This document shows positions 16,001 to 25,814 of a stretch of DNA of 64,000 bases, piece after piece; the first letter of the stretch is position 1, and each line of letters starts with the position of its first letter. The translations under genes and the position numbers were made by a program. This DNA comes from Wolfiporia cocos. Its lineage: Eukaryota > Basidiomycota > Agaricomycetes > Polyporales > Phaeolaceae. The notes below the pieces were generated by a model. It did not search any database and was not told where the DNA came from. It saw nothing but the letters and a program-made list of their open reading frames with translations. The DNA is taken from positions 1,736,001 through 1,800,000 of the forward strand of contig JACCLO010000014.1 of assembly GCA_029448655.1 (NCBI GenBank), read 5' to 3'.

Positions 16001-17629
16001 AAGAGGAAGAGCAGCCACCTGGCGAAGCCACCCTGGTGCCTCCTCCTGTGCATCCAGATGACATGCAGAATATCCGAGACTCTGTCATCAGTGTAGTTAC
16101 GGACGCATCAGCACGTCACGCTCAAGAGATCCTGGACACTGTACGGCTGGAGCGCGAGGAACTTGCACGCGAGCGCGAGCTAGGGCGCGCGGAGCGCGAG
16201 CGTCTGTACGCAGAGGCAGAGGCCGCGCGGGCGCACGCGAGCGAGGAGCGCGAGGCGCGGGTGCGTACGCTGGAGGAGGAGCTTGCGACGGTGCGCGCGG
16301 AGCTCGAGAACGAGCGCCAGCTGCGCGCGGTGGAGGAGACGGAGCGGCGGGAGCGCGAGCGGGCGGAGATGCTGGAGCGCGACGAGGCGATGCGGAACCA
16401 GCTGACGGAGCTGACGAACTTGGTGTCCGAGCAGCGCGAGGAGCTCACCGCGAAGCGCGAGGCGTCGGACGCGCGCTGGAACGAGAAGCTGGAGTGGATG
16501 CAGCGGAAGGACGCGCAGGACGACGAGCTGCGTGGGTTCATCAACCAGATACTCGCGAATAGGAACGACGATAGAGCGTGGCTGGAGGAGTGGCGGACGT
16601 TCAAGGAGTCTCAACCATGTGGGTGCCTGCAGTGCGGGAGTACCCAATTAGCTCGCTGACTGAGGGTTGTCCAGCTACGCAAGACGTGCTCGCCCGCATC
16701 GAGCAGCTCAAGGAGGACCAGCAACAGATTTTGGACGGCCTCTACGACCGTATGCGAAACTTTGTCTCCTCTCATGCACGCAACTGACTCGTCATCTTCA
16801 GGTTGGCGTTCTCATTGTGACGAGATGCACGAAAGGACCATGGAAGCCGTCCGATCCACTGCTCAAGAGCAGGTGCCATTCAATATTCAGGCTGTAAGCG
16901 AAGCGAGCTGTCGATCGCGGATTGATGTTGACTTGACGACGCGATCCATAGTATCTCGACGAGTTCAGTAGGTCGCTCGCATCTGAAGTACGCATGCTCT
17001 TGGGCGAGGTTGGGAGGTTAAGAGAGGAGAGGCGGAACTTGCAATAGTAAGAGATCCGGTCGCCTCTGCCTCCGCATTCACTGAACGAGCACACAGTGAG
17101 CTGGGCTGTCTGCTGACTATGAAATCGAAGATGGGCCCAGGGGGCGAGTTCGATCCTGACTGGTCGGTTATCCGCAGCAGTGTCGTCAGTCGCACGCTAA
17201 CCCAGACCGGCTCACAGGAAGCCTGCCACCGGCCCTTGCGCGCGAGACAATGCGCCGCCAGCTGAGGCCCCGCCTCCGCCGCCACCCCCGCCGCCCGAGG
17301 AGCCCATGGCCGCTCGTCCCGGGTGGCGCCAAGTCATGCCTAGCCGGGCTGGACGCCGGTCGCGGCGGAGCCAGAGTACCGGACCGCTGCCGCCCCCGCC
17401 GCCAGAGCCACAGCCTCCGGCACGGCCCGCGGATTCGTGGCCGACGTGGCGTCGTGCGTAGCTGTTTGCTTGTGTCGTGGACGTTGCTGACGCGCCGTCG
17501 ATAGCGGACCCTGCCTACGTGCCTACGCCGCCGTCTGTCCAGATTGAGCCGCAGCTGTTGTCCCCGCCGCAGCCGTCCCCCGGGCTGTTTGGCCCCCGCA
17601 CGCCCCGCAGCTCGATCTACCGAGGATAG
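7007..17629 (+). CDS. Giant PH-domain, low-complexity, coiled-coil protein
   Basis: Seventeen exons join into one frame of 9,729 nt (3,242 residues plus stop): 7007-7142, 7195-8627, 8727-9115, 9168-11538, 11592-13490, 13553-13699, 13751-13795, 13849-14035, 14089-15339, 15388-15408, 15458-16618, 16675-16749, 16802-16893, 16952-17046, 17097-17162, 17218-17453, 17505-17629. Order: Ser/Thr/Pro-rich N-terminus (about 520 residues); a PH domain in exons 2-4 (strand VPLRIGLLWYLNV, final helix RVRWVSAIWDVLDRAV) with a long inserted loop; about 2,000 disordered residues with three peptide repeat sets and helical islands (DDILALL, REIMRYLRDLNDWF); an Arg/Glu coiled coil (about 15700-16600); then a polyproline tail ending RSSIYRG. 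PH domains usually bind phosphoinositides or proteins, so a cortical scaffold is a reasonable guess. I recognise no named family. The N-terminal start MSEYSTTAPSMGPRSP is the first ATG in frame. Confidence 0.8.
7434..7510 (+). repeat. Threefold 27-nt coding repeat (TYTSHTGPS)
   Basis: Three tandem nonapeptides of the form T-Y/F-T-S-Y/H-T-G-P-S lie in exon 2 of the giant gene. The copies differ at synonymous and a few replacement positions, so they are not a recent slippage product. A looser YTG motif recurs downstream near 8160-8205. Confidence 0.8.
10390..10530 (+). repeat. Four degenerate D-Y-E-T-A-x-x-C peptide repeats
   Basis: Within exon 4 of the giant gene the motif (D/E)-Y-(E/N)-T-A followed two or three residues later by Cys occurs four times: DYETADVC, DYETAPKC, EYETAEIC and DYNTAEC. 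Spacing varies (12-18 residues) and the DNA is diverged while the peptide core is kept, which suggests selection on a short linear motif. Cys is otherwise scarce in this protein region. Confidence 0.85.
13116..13196 (+). repeat. Threefold 27-nt coding repeat (YPGREPESR)
   Basis: Three head-to-tail copies of Y-P-G-R-x-P/T-E-S-R in exon 5 of the giant gene. The copies are about 85-90% alike in DNA, so expansion was fairly recent. The motif is charged and Pro-rich, in line with the disordered surroundings. Confidence 0.85.
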
Positions 17630-17650
17630 AGCGATGAATGCCTGCAAGCC

Positions 17651-17686
<36 letters not shown>

Positions 17687-19312
17687 CGCGGCGATCTCAC
17701 GAATTGTATCTTATCTCGATGTATTGTACCCTGCTCTCCGTGCTCCTCGTTTGCTGATCTTGTATTGCTTGCTGTGTCTATTACGAGATGTGTGTACTGC
17801 CCGCCTGCTATGTTGTTTCATCTAGGACTGCACCTTGCCATCCACGGACTGCGTCTACTTTTTTGCATTTTTAGATGTGTATGTTGTGCTGATATCCCGT
17901 AGTATGGTTGCTCCGAATAGAAGTGATCTTCTCTTGTTCATGCACATGGCTGACGATGTGAAGTGAACCCGCGAAGAACCCCATGGTAGGGTTAGGGCTA
18001 GCGCGGTCGATTGGCTGTCTCGGCTGTCGGAGATGTCGTCTGCCGCACACCTTGGCGTTGACTGAGTAGACGTATGAAAGATATGCATATGTCCTGATCA
18101 GACGCAAGCCGCCTAACATCTCGCGTACACTGCTCTGCATTCCTTCACCATCTGTTATCATCCCAAACGCTCATAAGCTCCATGCTGCTATATATCTCGC
18201 CACAGGATTATTGTAGCGTTCCATTCTGATCTCGAACATGGGACACGCTCGTTGCTGCGTGTGTTGCCTCCGTGTGATTGTGGTTTATTGTAGAGCACCA
18301 TGGTTGCTCGCGAGTCACATGCGCACGACTCCGGCGCAGCACAGTTTGAGCTTGGCTCACCAGCATGATACTTTCACAGGCCACCGAGTCTGAGTCAGCG
18401 TATAGTTAGCGTGTCGCCATTGTGTGACAGAGTGGCGCCTGGCTAATCTCGACGTAGGAGGATCAGCAGAGATAGAATGGTTATACCGAGCAGTTCGGCC
18501 TGCGTTCGCGCAATTGTTACGCGGAGCTCGCTGTGGAGGTGAACTACGCCGCGCAGCCTTCTTTTACTCTCTTTTTCTAGGTATTATGGTGTGTTCTTTA
18601 TTTCATGATTTTATTGTACATATCTTGGGGTATAGCGGACGCGTCTGTGCCGATGACGCGGCCCCCATCTCGTTTGACTTCTCCTCAGAAGTCATTGTAT
18701 TATTATAGCAACTAAATAGAGGCGAGGCGACCCTCAAGAGGAGCCGAACGGTTAAGCGCGAGAAAGGTCACGTCACAGTATTCCGTATCGTCGCGGCCAT
18801 TGTTTTTGGTGTCGGTTTGTTCGCATTCCCGATCAGCGTACAGTGTGGCGCCTGTTGCTTCGCCTGGCCAAGATCCAGCAGAGATAAAATGGCCGTTCGC
18901 ACGCAGAGCCCGCGGCATCGCTACTCGGCGTGGATCCGAGACACGCGTCGACCATGATGCAGCCATATTTTCCGGGGTGTCAGGCAAGTCCACCACCCTT
19001 GCAGAGTGCAATGCTCTGGACAGTGTTGCATATTCCGCTGCCCCCCATCATGAATGCGGCGCGATTGCGGCGCTGAGCACGCGAGCGCCTGGCCACCGTC
19101 GCCGCAAGTGGCAGGAAGCGTTCCCACGACGAGACAATAACGCGGCAGCCACAGCGTTTGCGTGGCTCGCTATTGTTTCGCGACATGAAAAGACAATTGA
19201 CCATGAGCCATGTCTCGCCTGTGCACAGTCTGTCCCTCTTCACTCTCTTCCTCCTCCACCATCCTTTCCAGCGCCGCGTCGTCCGCTGGACCTCGCTACC
19301 GACCCTTCCGCC
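17630..19312. other. Intergenic region with a CGA microsatellite
   Basis: 1.7 kb between two plus-strand genes: the 3' flank of the giant gene and the promoter of the ABC transporter. A frame open from about 18800 is continuous with the transporter frame, but its composition is unlike the protein and the Met at 19313 is the better start. No RNA gene or transposon was seen. Confidence 0.4.
17651..17685 (+). repeat. (CGA)n trinucleotide microsatellite
   Basis: About eleven and a half uninterrupted CGA units starting 22 bp after the stop codon of the giant gene, probably in its 3' UTR. It is likely length-polymorphic between strains. Confidence 0.95.
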
Positions 19313-22300
19313 ATGCCTGCTACGACCCCCATGACTCCTGATGCCTCCACCCTTCACCTCGAGCCGACTCGCGATTCCGCTGCCACCGCCATCGACGTGC
19401 AGGCCGTCGATGCACCCGTCTCCACCCCCGCATGCTCTCCTCCACAGCCCTCCATCCGCTTGCTCTTCTCCCAGGTCTCTCGGCGCGACTTTTACGTGAT
19501 CGTCCTCCCGGCTATCGTCACCTCTATGCTGGCCGGTGGTGTCGCGCCGTTCATGACATACGTCGTCGGCCAGTCCTTTGACGCGTTCGCAAACTTCCCC
19601 ACCACGCCGAATCCGCCCGAGTCCGCCAAGTCCGCGCTCTTGCATGGCGTTGGCCTTGCTGCGATTGAGCTGGTCGCCTTGGCGTTCGGTGCGCTCGTGC
19701 TGAGCAGCATCACGTCCAGCTTGTGGATTTGGACCGGCGAGCGGAACCTGATGGCGGTCCGCATAAAGGTGTACGCCGCCGTGACCCGCAAGGAGATGGT
19801 CTGGTTCGACCTGAAAATGGGAGCCGAAGACTCCGTCAAGGCTGTCGAGGGAGATGGCCCACTAGGTGCTGGCGGTCTCATGGCCAAGTTTGCCAGGTGC
19901 GCACATAGATCAGTTTACGATCCACAAGTCACTGACCACAAGTGCAGAGAAACAGACGAGGTCCGCATGGCTTCTTCCCTTGCCTCGGGAATGATCATCC
20001 AGTACTTGACCACTTGCGTGACCTGCTTGGGTCTGGCGTTCTCGCGCTCGTGGTCCCTCACCCTCATCATTCTGTCGGCGGTCCCGGTGCTCATGATCAT
20101 CCAAGCCGCATCCCAGATATTCGCAGGTGTTCACCTCAATGCCGAGCGCGCGCAGACGGCAATTGCGGCCACGCTGGTTGACCGTGCTATCGCGGCAATT
20201 GCCACTGTCAAGGCATTCAACGCAGAGACGTATGAACACGCCACCGTCAGCCGCGCTCTCGACGCGATGCAGGCCGCCGCGAACCGGTGCATCACTGTCT
20301 GGGGCATCACGTCGAGCTGTGCGCAGTTCACGATGATGGCCATGTTCGTGCAGGGCTTCTGGTTCGGCTCGAAGCTCGTCCGCGACGGCACGATCTCGCC
20401 CGGGGACGTCATGGCCGTCTTCTGGGCGTGCCTCATCGCCACGAGCAACCTGCAGATGTGCATCCCCCAGCTCATCGTGCTGAGCAAGGGCAAGTTCTCC
20501 ATCGCTGCTCTCCTGGGACTCGCAGAGTCCGTGGCCTCCGAGCCCTCGTCGACCCACGCGCCCATCAAGGGCTCGCGCCGGTCAGCACTCCTCCGCAAGA
20601 TCGTCCCGGCAAAGTGCAGGGGCGAGTTCGAGCTCGACAGCATCACGTTCGCGTACCCGTCGCGGCCCGACATGCCGGTGCTGCAGGACGTCTCGATCTT
20701 CCTGCCCTCGAACGAGACGTCGTTCATCGTCGGCGGGTCCGGCTCGGGCAAGTCGACAGTCGCGCAGCTGCTCCTGCGCATGTACGCGCCGCAGCAGGGC
20801 GGGATCCGGCTCGACGACCAGGACGCGGCGTACCTGGACGAGGACTGGATGCGCGCGCACGTCGCGGCGGTGTCGCAGAGCTGCATCCTGTTCGACATGA
20901 GCGTGCACGACAACGTCGCGATCGGCCTCGCGTACCCCGGGAGCACCCGCCGGCCGGAGGACGTCTCGCGCAAGGAGGTCGAGGCGGTGTGCCAGGCGGC
21001 GCTCATGCACGAGTTCGTGCGCGACCTCCCCGACGGGTACGACACGCAGCTCGGGAACGGCGGAGCGAACCTGTCCGGCGGCCAGAAACAGCGCCTCGCG
21101 ATCGCGCGCGCGTTGCTGCGCAACCCCACGGTCCTTATTCTCGGTACGTCCACAGCGACGTCTGCGGGGCTCCTGCTGACCGGCCTGCAGACGAAGCCAC
21201 GTCCGCGCTGGACGCGACGTCGCGGATATTGGTGTTCGAAGCGGTCAAGCGCTGGAGACGGAACATGACGACGATCGTCATCACCCACGATCTCTCGCAG
21301 ATCGAGGCGGGCGACTTTGTGTACGTCCTGAAGGCTGGGCACCTCGTCGAGCAGGGCTTCCGCGCGGAGCTGGAGCAGCTTGCGGACGGCGAGTTCCGCC
21401 AGATGGTCGACACGCAGGAAGCGGCGGGCGGCTTCCGGGAGAAGCAGTCCGACGCGCCCGAGCCCGTTCCGGTCGAGGCGATCCTCGAGAGGCAAGAGGC
21501 GGAGGTGAAGCAGGAGCTCGTCGCAGCGACGATCAAGACGAGGGCGCTCCGGCACCAGAGCATCTCGATGTCGACCCTCCGCCCGATGACGATGGGCAAC
21601 TGGATGTTCGATGCCGTCGCGGACCTCACGAAGAGCCCTGCGCCTGCCGCTCAACCCGCCGCGCCGGCCGCGCAGGAAACCATACAGATCCGACCCTTCC
21701 CCTCTACGGATATCTCCGAGCAAGAGGAGGAGATGCCAGTGTCGCGCAAGCGAAAGACCCTGCACATCGATGTTCCTTCCTTGGCGACGCCTCCTGCCGC
21801 CCTCAGGTCCGCCGCAAGCCACCGCTACAGTCTGCAGTTCACTCCGACGTCCCCCACGCTGTGTTCCCCAAACCGCGCGCTCTCAACGGCGTGGTCTCTT
21901 GTAGACCCTGACCAGGACGAGATTGACTTCGACCTGGAGAAGGACGCTCTTCGCCGTCACGCCATGGAGGCGATGGAGACGCGCCGCAGGGCGCAATCGG
22001 CCCCCGAGCGGCCGCGCATCAAGCGCGAGCGGACTCGCTGGGACGAGAAGGCGCTCGCGTCCATCAAGGTCGAGACACCGGACACAGCTGCATCCAAGGA
22101 GGAGGCAGCTGTTCACGCGGAGAGCGAGCAATCGCTCCTGAGCTTGATCCGCGACATCTACCCGACGCTCCCGAACAAGCCCCTCATCCTGCTTGGCATC
22201 CTCATCTGCCTGGCGAGCGGAGCGATGACGCCCGTTTTCTCGTTCCTCCTTTCGCGTGTCTTCTTTGAGGTGTCCATCGGCGCGAAGGACGTGTCCACGA

Positions 22301-23979
22301 TCAACCTCTTTGGCGGGATCGTCCTCGGGATCGCCGCGGCGGACGGCGTGCTCATCGGGCTCAAGTACGCGGTGATGGAGGTCGCGGCGATGAGCTGGGT
22401 GACGCGCATCCGCAAGGTGTGCCTGTCGCGCGTGCTCGCGCAGGACAAGCGGTGGTTCGACAAGAGCGAGAACAGCGCGGTGCGCCTGGTGCAGATCCTC
22501 ATCAAGGACGGCGACGACGCGCGCGCGCTCCTCGCGACGGTGCTCGCGCAGGCGGTCGTCGTCAGCGCGATGCTCGGCCTCGGCCTCGTCTGGGCGCTCG
22601 TGCGCGGGTGGCAGCTCACCCTCGTCGGGCTGGCGATCGCGCCCGTGTTTGCGCTCGCGATGATGCTCCAGACGAACCTGGTGGCGACTTGCGAGACGCG
22701 CGGCAAGCGGGCTCGTGAGGAGGTGGCCAAGGGCTACTATGACGTGAGTTGTCTTCTTGCTGGGCTGATGGAATGGTCGCTCAACTGCTTCATTTTACAG
22801 GCCATCTCGAACGTGCGCGGAATCCGTGCCATGGGCTTCGAGAGTGCATTCCAGGAGCGATATGAGAAGTCCGTGAAGGGCGCCCTCTCGATGGGCGTGC
22901 GCGGTGCCTTCGTCGAGGGGTGCACGTATGGCGTCGCCAGCGCACTCATCTACCTCGCCGAGGCTCTGCTGTTCTATGTTGGAGCAGTGCTCATCGCCCG
23001 TGGTACCTACACGTATCTGCAGATGGTGCAAGTCCTGAACCTGGTCGTCTTCTCCGTCTCCATCGGATCCCAGCTGATGTCCTTCAGTAAGTTCATTGTG
23101 CAGCAGACTGTGGCAGTGCTAATATAACTGCCCTCAGCTCAACGCATTGCCAAGTCGGTTCAGGCCACGCGAGACTTCAACGAGGTGTTGAAGCTCTCCC
23201 CCTTCACCGACGAATCGCGCGGCATTCTTCGTCCAGAGATCCAGGGCGCTATTTCCTTCCGCAACGTCTCCTTCTCCTACCCGGAGCGCCCTGACGTTCC
23301 CGTGCTCAAGGATCTCTCCCTCGAGATTGCCGACAACGAATGCGTTGCGATCGTTGGGTCCTCCGGATCGGGCAAGTCCACCATCACCGCCCTTCTGCAG
23401 CGGTTGTACGAGCCTAATTTGGGCTCTATCGCCGTCGGCCTCAATGAACTGCGGTCAACCGAGGTCCACCACCTGCGGGAACACGTCGCAGTGGTCAGCC
23501 AAAACCCTAACTTATTCGACACGACCATCACAGAAAACATCACATATGGCAGCAAGTCTCTCACAACCGAAGATGCGCAGCGCGCGGCGCAGGCTGCGCA
23601 CGTGCACGACTTTATCGAGTCCCTTCCCAAGGGCTACGACACGCTCGTCGGCGAGAACGCCTCGCTGATCTCCGGCGGGCAGGCGCAGCGGCTTCAGATC
23701 GCGCGGGCGCTGGCACGTCCGGCGCGTATCCTTATCCTGGACGAATGTACGTCTGCGCTGGACGCGGCGAACCAGGCGGCGGTGATGGAGACGCTCAAGC
23801 AGGCGCGAGTCGGGCGCACGACGCTGGTGGTGACGCACAAGCTGCAGATGATGCGCATGTGCGATCGGATCCTCGTCGTGCACGACGGCGTCATCGCGGA
23901 GGAGGGCACGTACGAGTCCCTCATGGCGCGCCGCGGCGTCTTCGCACAGCTTGCCAGCGGTGGCGAGTGGGCGGGGTGA
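19313..23979 (+). CDS. STE6: Full-length ABCB transporter, Ste6-like pheromone exporter
   Basis: Five exons (19313-19896, 19948-21143, 21191-22743, 22801-23086, 23138-23979) give 1,486 residues in the order TMD1-NBD1-TMD2-NBD2. NBD1 has Walker A GGSGSGKST, signature LSGGQ and Walker B ILILDEATSALD, the last restored only by removing the intron at 21144-21190. NBD2 has GSSGSGKST, a variant signature ISGGQ and LILDECTSALD. The TMD1 segment GAGGLMAKFARETDEVRMASSLASG resembles basidiomycete a-factor exporters, which move farnesylated mating peptide across the plasma membrane. A linker of some 250 residues (about 21430-22130) joins the halves. ABCB exporters share much sequence, so the pheromone substrate is an inference. 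Long frames on the opposite strand here are codon-bias shadows. Intron 22744-22800 is 57 nt with no stop, so its retention would keep the frame. Confidence 0.85.
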
Positions 23980-25814
23980 ATGGACGCCCTCGTCGTCTTT
24001 TCGTTCCGATTTTGTTTTTTATTCTTATGGCATTGACGATTCTTCTGGCCTTGATGTGGCCATACGTTATTTGATACTCATAGCGAAAGTATAACTGGAC
24101 ATACCACTCACCTTCGAACTTCGTCTATTACGCTTTACGACGCTCTCCATGCACTCACTGTACCATTATCATAGTTTGCAAACACTCGGGATTGTTGTTG
24201 CATTAGAATGAAGGATACCAATTGATGATCACTTGACTCCAACTTTGCACTGCGCCCGACTGCCTCGCTCCTGGTTGTCGGAACGTCCCCTTACGTTGTC
24301 CATGCTGCGGGGAGCTGATGTGCTCAAATCTGCCGTCTCTAATAGACTCTCAGCTACAGAGACGATGCATTTCAATCATGCTTGTGCCCTGCGAATAATC
24401 GTGGGCCACGCGAGAATCACTAGGCTTGCCTGCATATCAGCAATGACGAATGGCCGCAGAGCCTACGGATGCACATTGCTTATGTCAACACAACAATATC
24501 TGGGAAAGCAATGCATAAGAGCCCTTCTGATGTACCAGCGAATGCAGGACTAGGAAAGAGACTGGCAAGTCTCGTGCGCATATGGAACACAGCATATACC
24601 TTCGTCTTGCTTTCGGGTGTATTCGTATGCCTCTTTGCTGTGGTACTACATCACTGGTTATCTGATCTGTGTCGCTCAAAAGATTTGCGTTGCCGAACTT
24701 GTACGCTGCATGCGTTGTGTTTCACAGATTATCTGTGTAGCGTGGATGGTCGGCGCGCATGCATCATGAATTTTGGCAAAATACCGGATGTTATGAAACG
24801 CAGACGGCTCATACCTCGCTATCAGCACGATGGCCGGAAACTAGAGTGTTCATGCTATAGCCGGAGCGATCCTCGGATTTTGAGCCTGCGAGCCATTCCA
24901 TCGCGAGGGCAACGTGTATTTGCATGGTCGGATCCGTATAGGAGTGCGAGTTTATCAGCAAGTCGGATAGCCGAACGTCTTGTATGGCAGTTGTAAGTCC
25001 ACCAGTATATGTGGCACGGGTGGCTTAGAAGCGAGCGAAACCCAAACCTGACGCTGTGATAGTTGGAGCACCGTGCGCTGAATGTCTCGCCATACACCTC
25101 ATCCCCTGTCCTATCAGAATGTAGTACGCTAAGGGAGATCATAGTCAAACCCTGAACGACATGGTGTAAGTTGCCGTCCTGCAAGCCACAGTTTATATGC
25201 ATGGCCTTACATTTCTGTATCATTCCAAAATGGAGGCCTTGGCTAATTGTTGGAACTCGTTTTTCGAGTTTTCGATCGCCGACCACGGACAGCGGAATGC
25301 GAAGCAATAGCACGGACTCGGAGCTACAGCGGCACACTCGCAGTCTCTAATCAAGAACTCCCTTCATACTGCAATACTTCTGACCTGGCATATTATCGCA
25401 TCAACCTCGATAATCGACAGTTCGAGCTCAGGGCTTATGCTCCGCATTGTATAGAGCGATTTTGACCTCGGGGACCTTGCAATTGCCACTAACTTCGGAT
25501 AACGCTGCGCCACGATGGGCGCTGAAGCGCTGAAGATTAATCAAGAAGCCAAGGTGGAAAGATCCTCGTGTTCTTGACCACACAGGTGTTTAGATATTCG
25601 GATAAACTGTAGGTCCCAATCCTCGGTGTGGCTGGCTTGAGAAGAAAACGGAATTTACTTCAGCAAAGCCCAAATGCCCGAGCTTGACCGGGGACCAGGT
25701 ATGTCACGTGGCCGTGGTTGTCCTTATGGATTGAGGCAACTGCGGCGGTTTGCCCTACTACAATAAGACCTGTCTACCCGTCCTAATACTCCGTGCTACC
25801 TCTTCCCAACGGCC
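23980..25814. other. Intergenic, no recognisable gene
   Basis: 1.8 kb between two plus-strand genes. Frames of 175 codons (+, 24469-24996, with one hydrophobic stretch TFVLLSGVFVCLFAVVL) and 160 codons (-, 24855-25337) are the longest. Neither resembles a family, and their composition looks like translated non-coding DNA. The segment just before 25815 should hold the promoter of the deubiquitinase. Confidence 0.4.

Noticed and set aside
9300..16650. Several long minus-strand frames (e.g. 10836-11474, 16122-16604)
   Set aside because: They are antisense shadows of the repeated Ser/Pro/Glu/Arg codons of the giant gene.
17651..17685. Poly-Asp coding tract
   Set aside because: The CGA run lies after the stop codon of the giant gene, so the apparent poly-Asp frame is a microsatellite in a non-coding flank.
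18800..19312. N-terminal extension of the ABC transporter from an upstream in-frame start
   Set aside because: The upstream frame begins at a TTG, its composition is unlike the transporter, and MPATTPMTP at 19313 is a normal start shortly before TMD1.
20131..21822. 563-codon frame on the minus strand inside the ABC transporter gene
   Set aside because: Arg/His-rich translation typical of the antisense of GC3-biased codons; the plus-strand frame has full ABC motifs.
24469..25337. Frames of 175 (+) and 160 (-) codons between the transporter and AMSH genes
   Set aside because: They overlap each other, have high Cys/Arg/His content typical of non-coding translation, and resemble no family.
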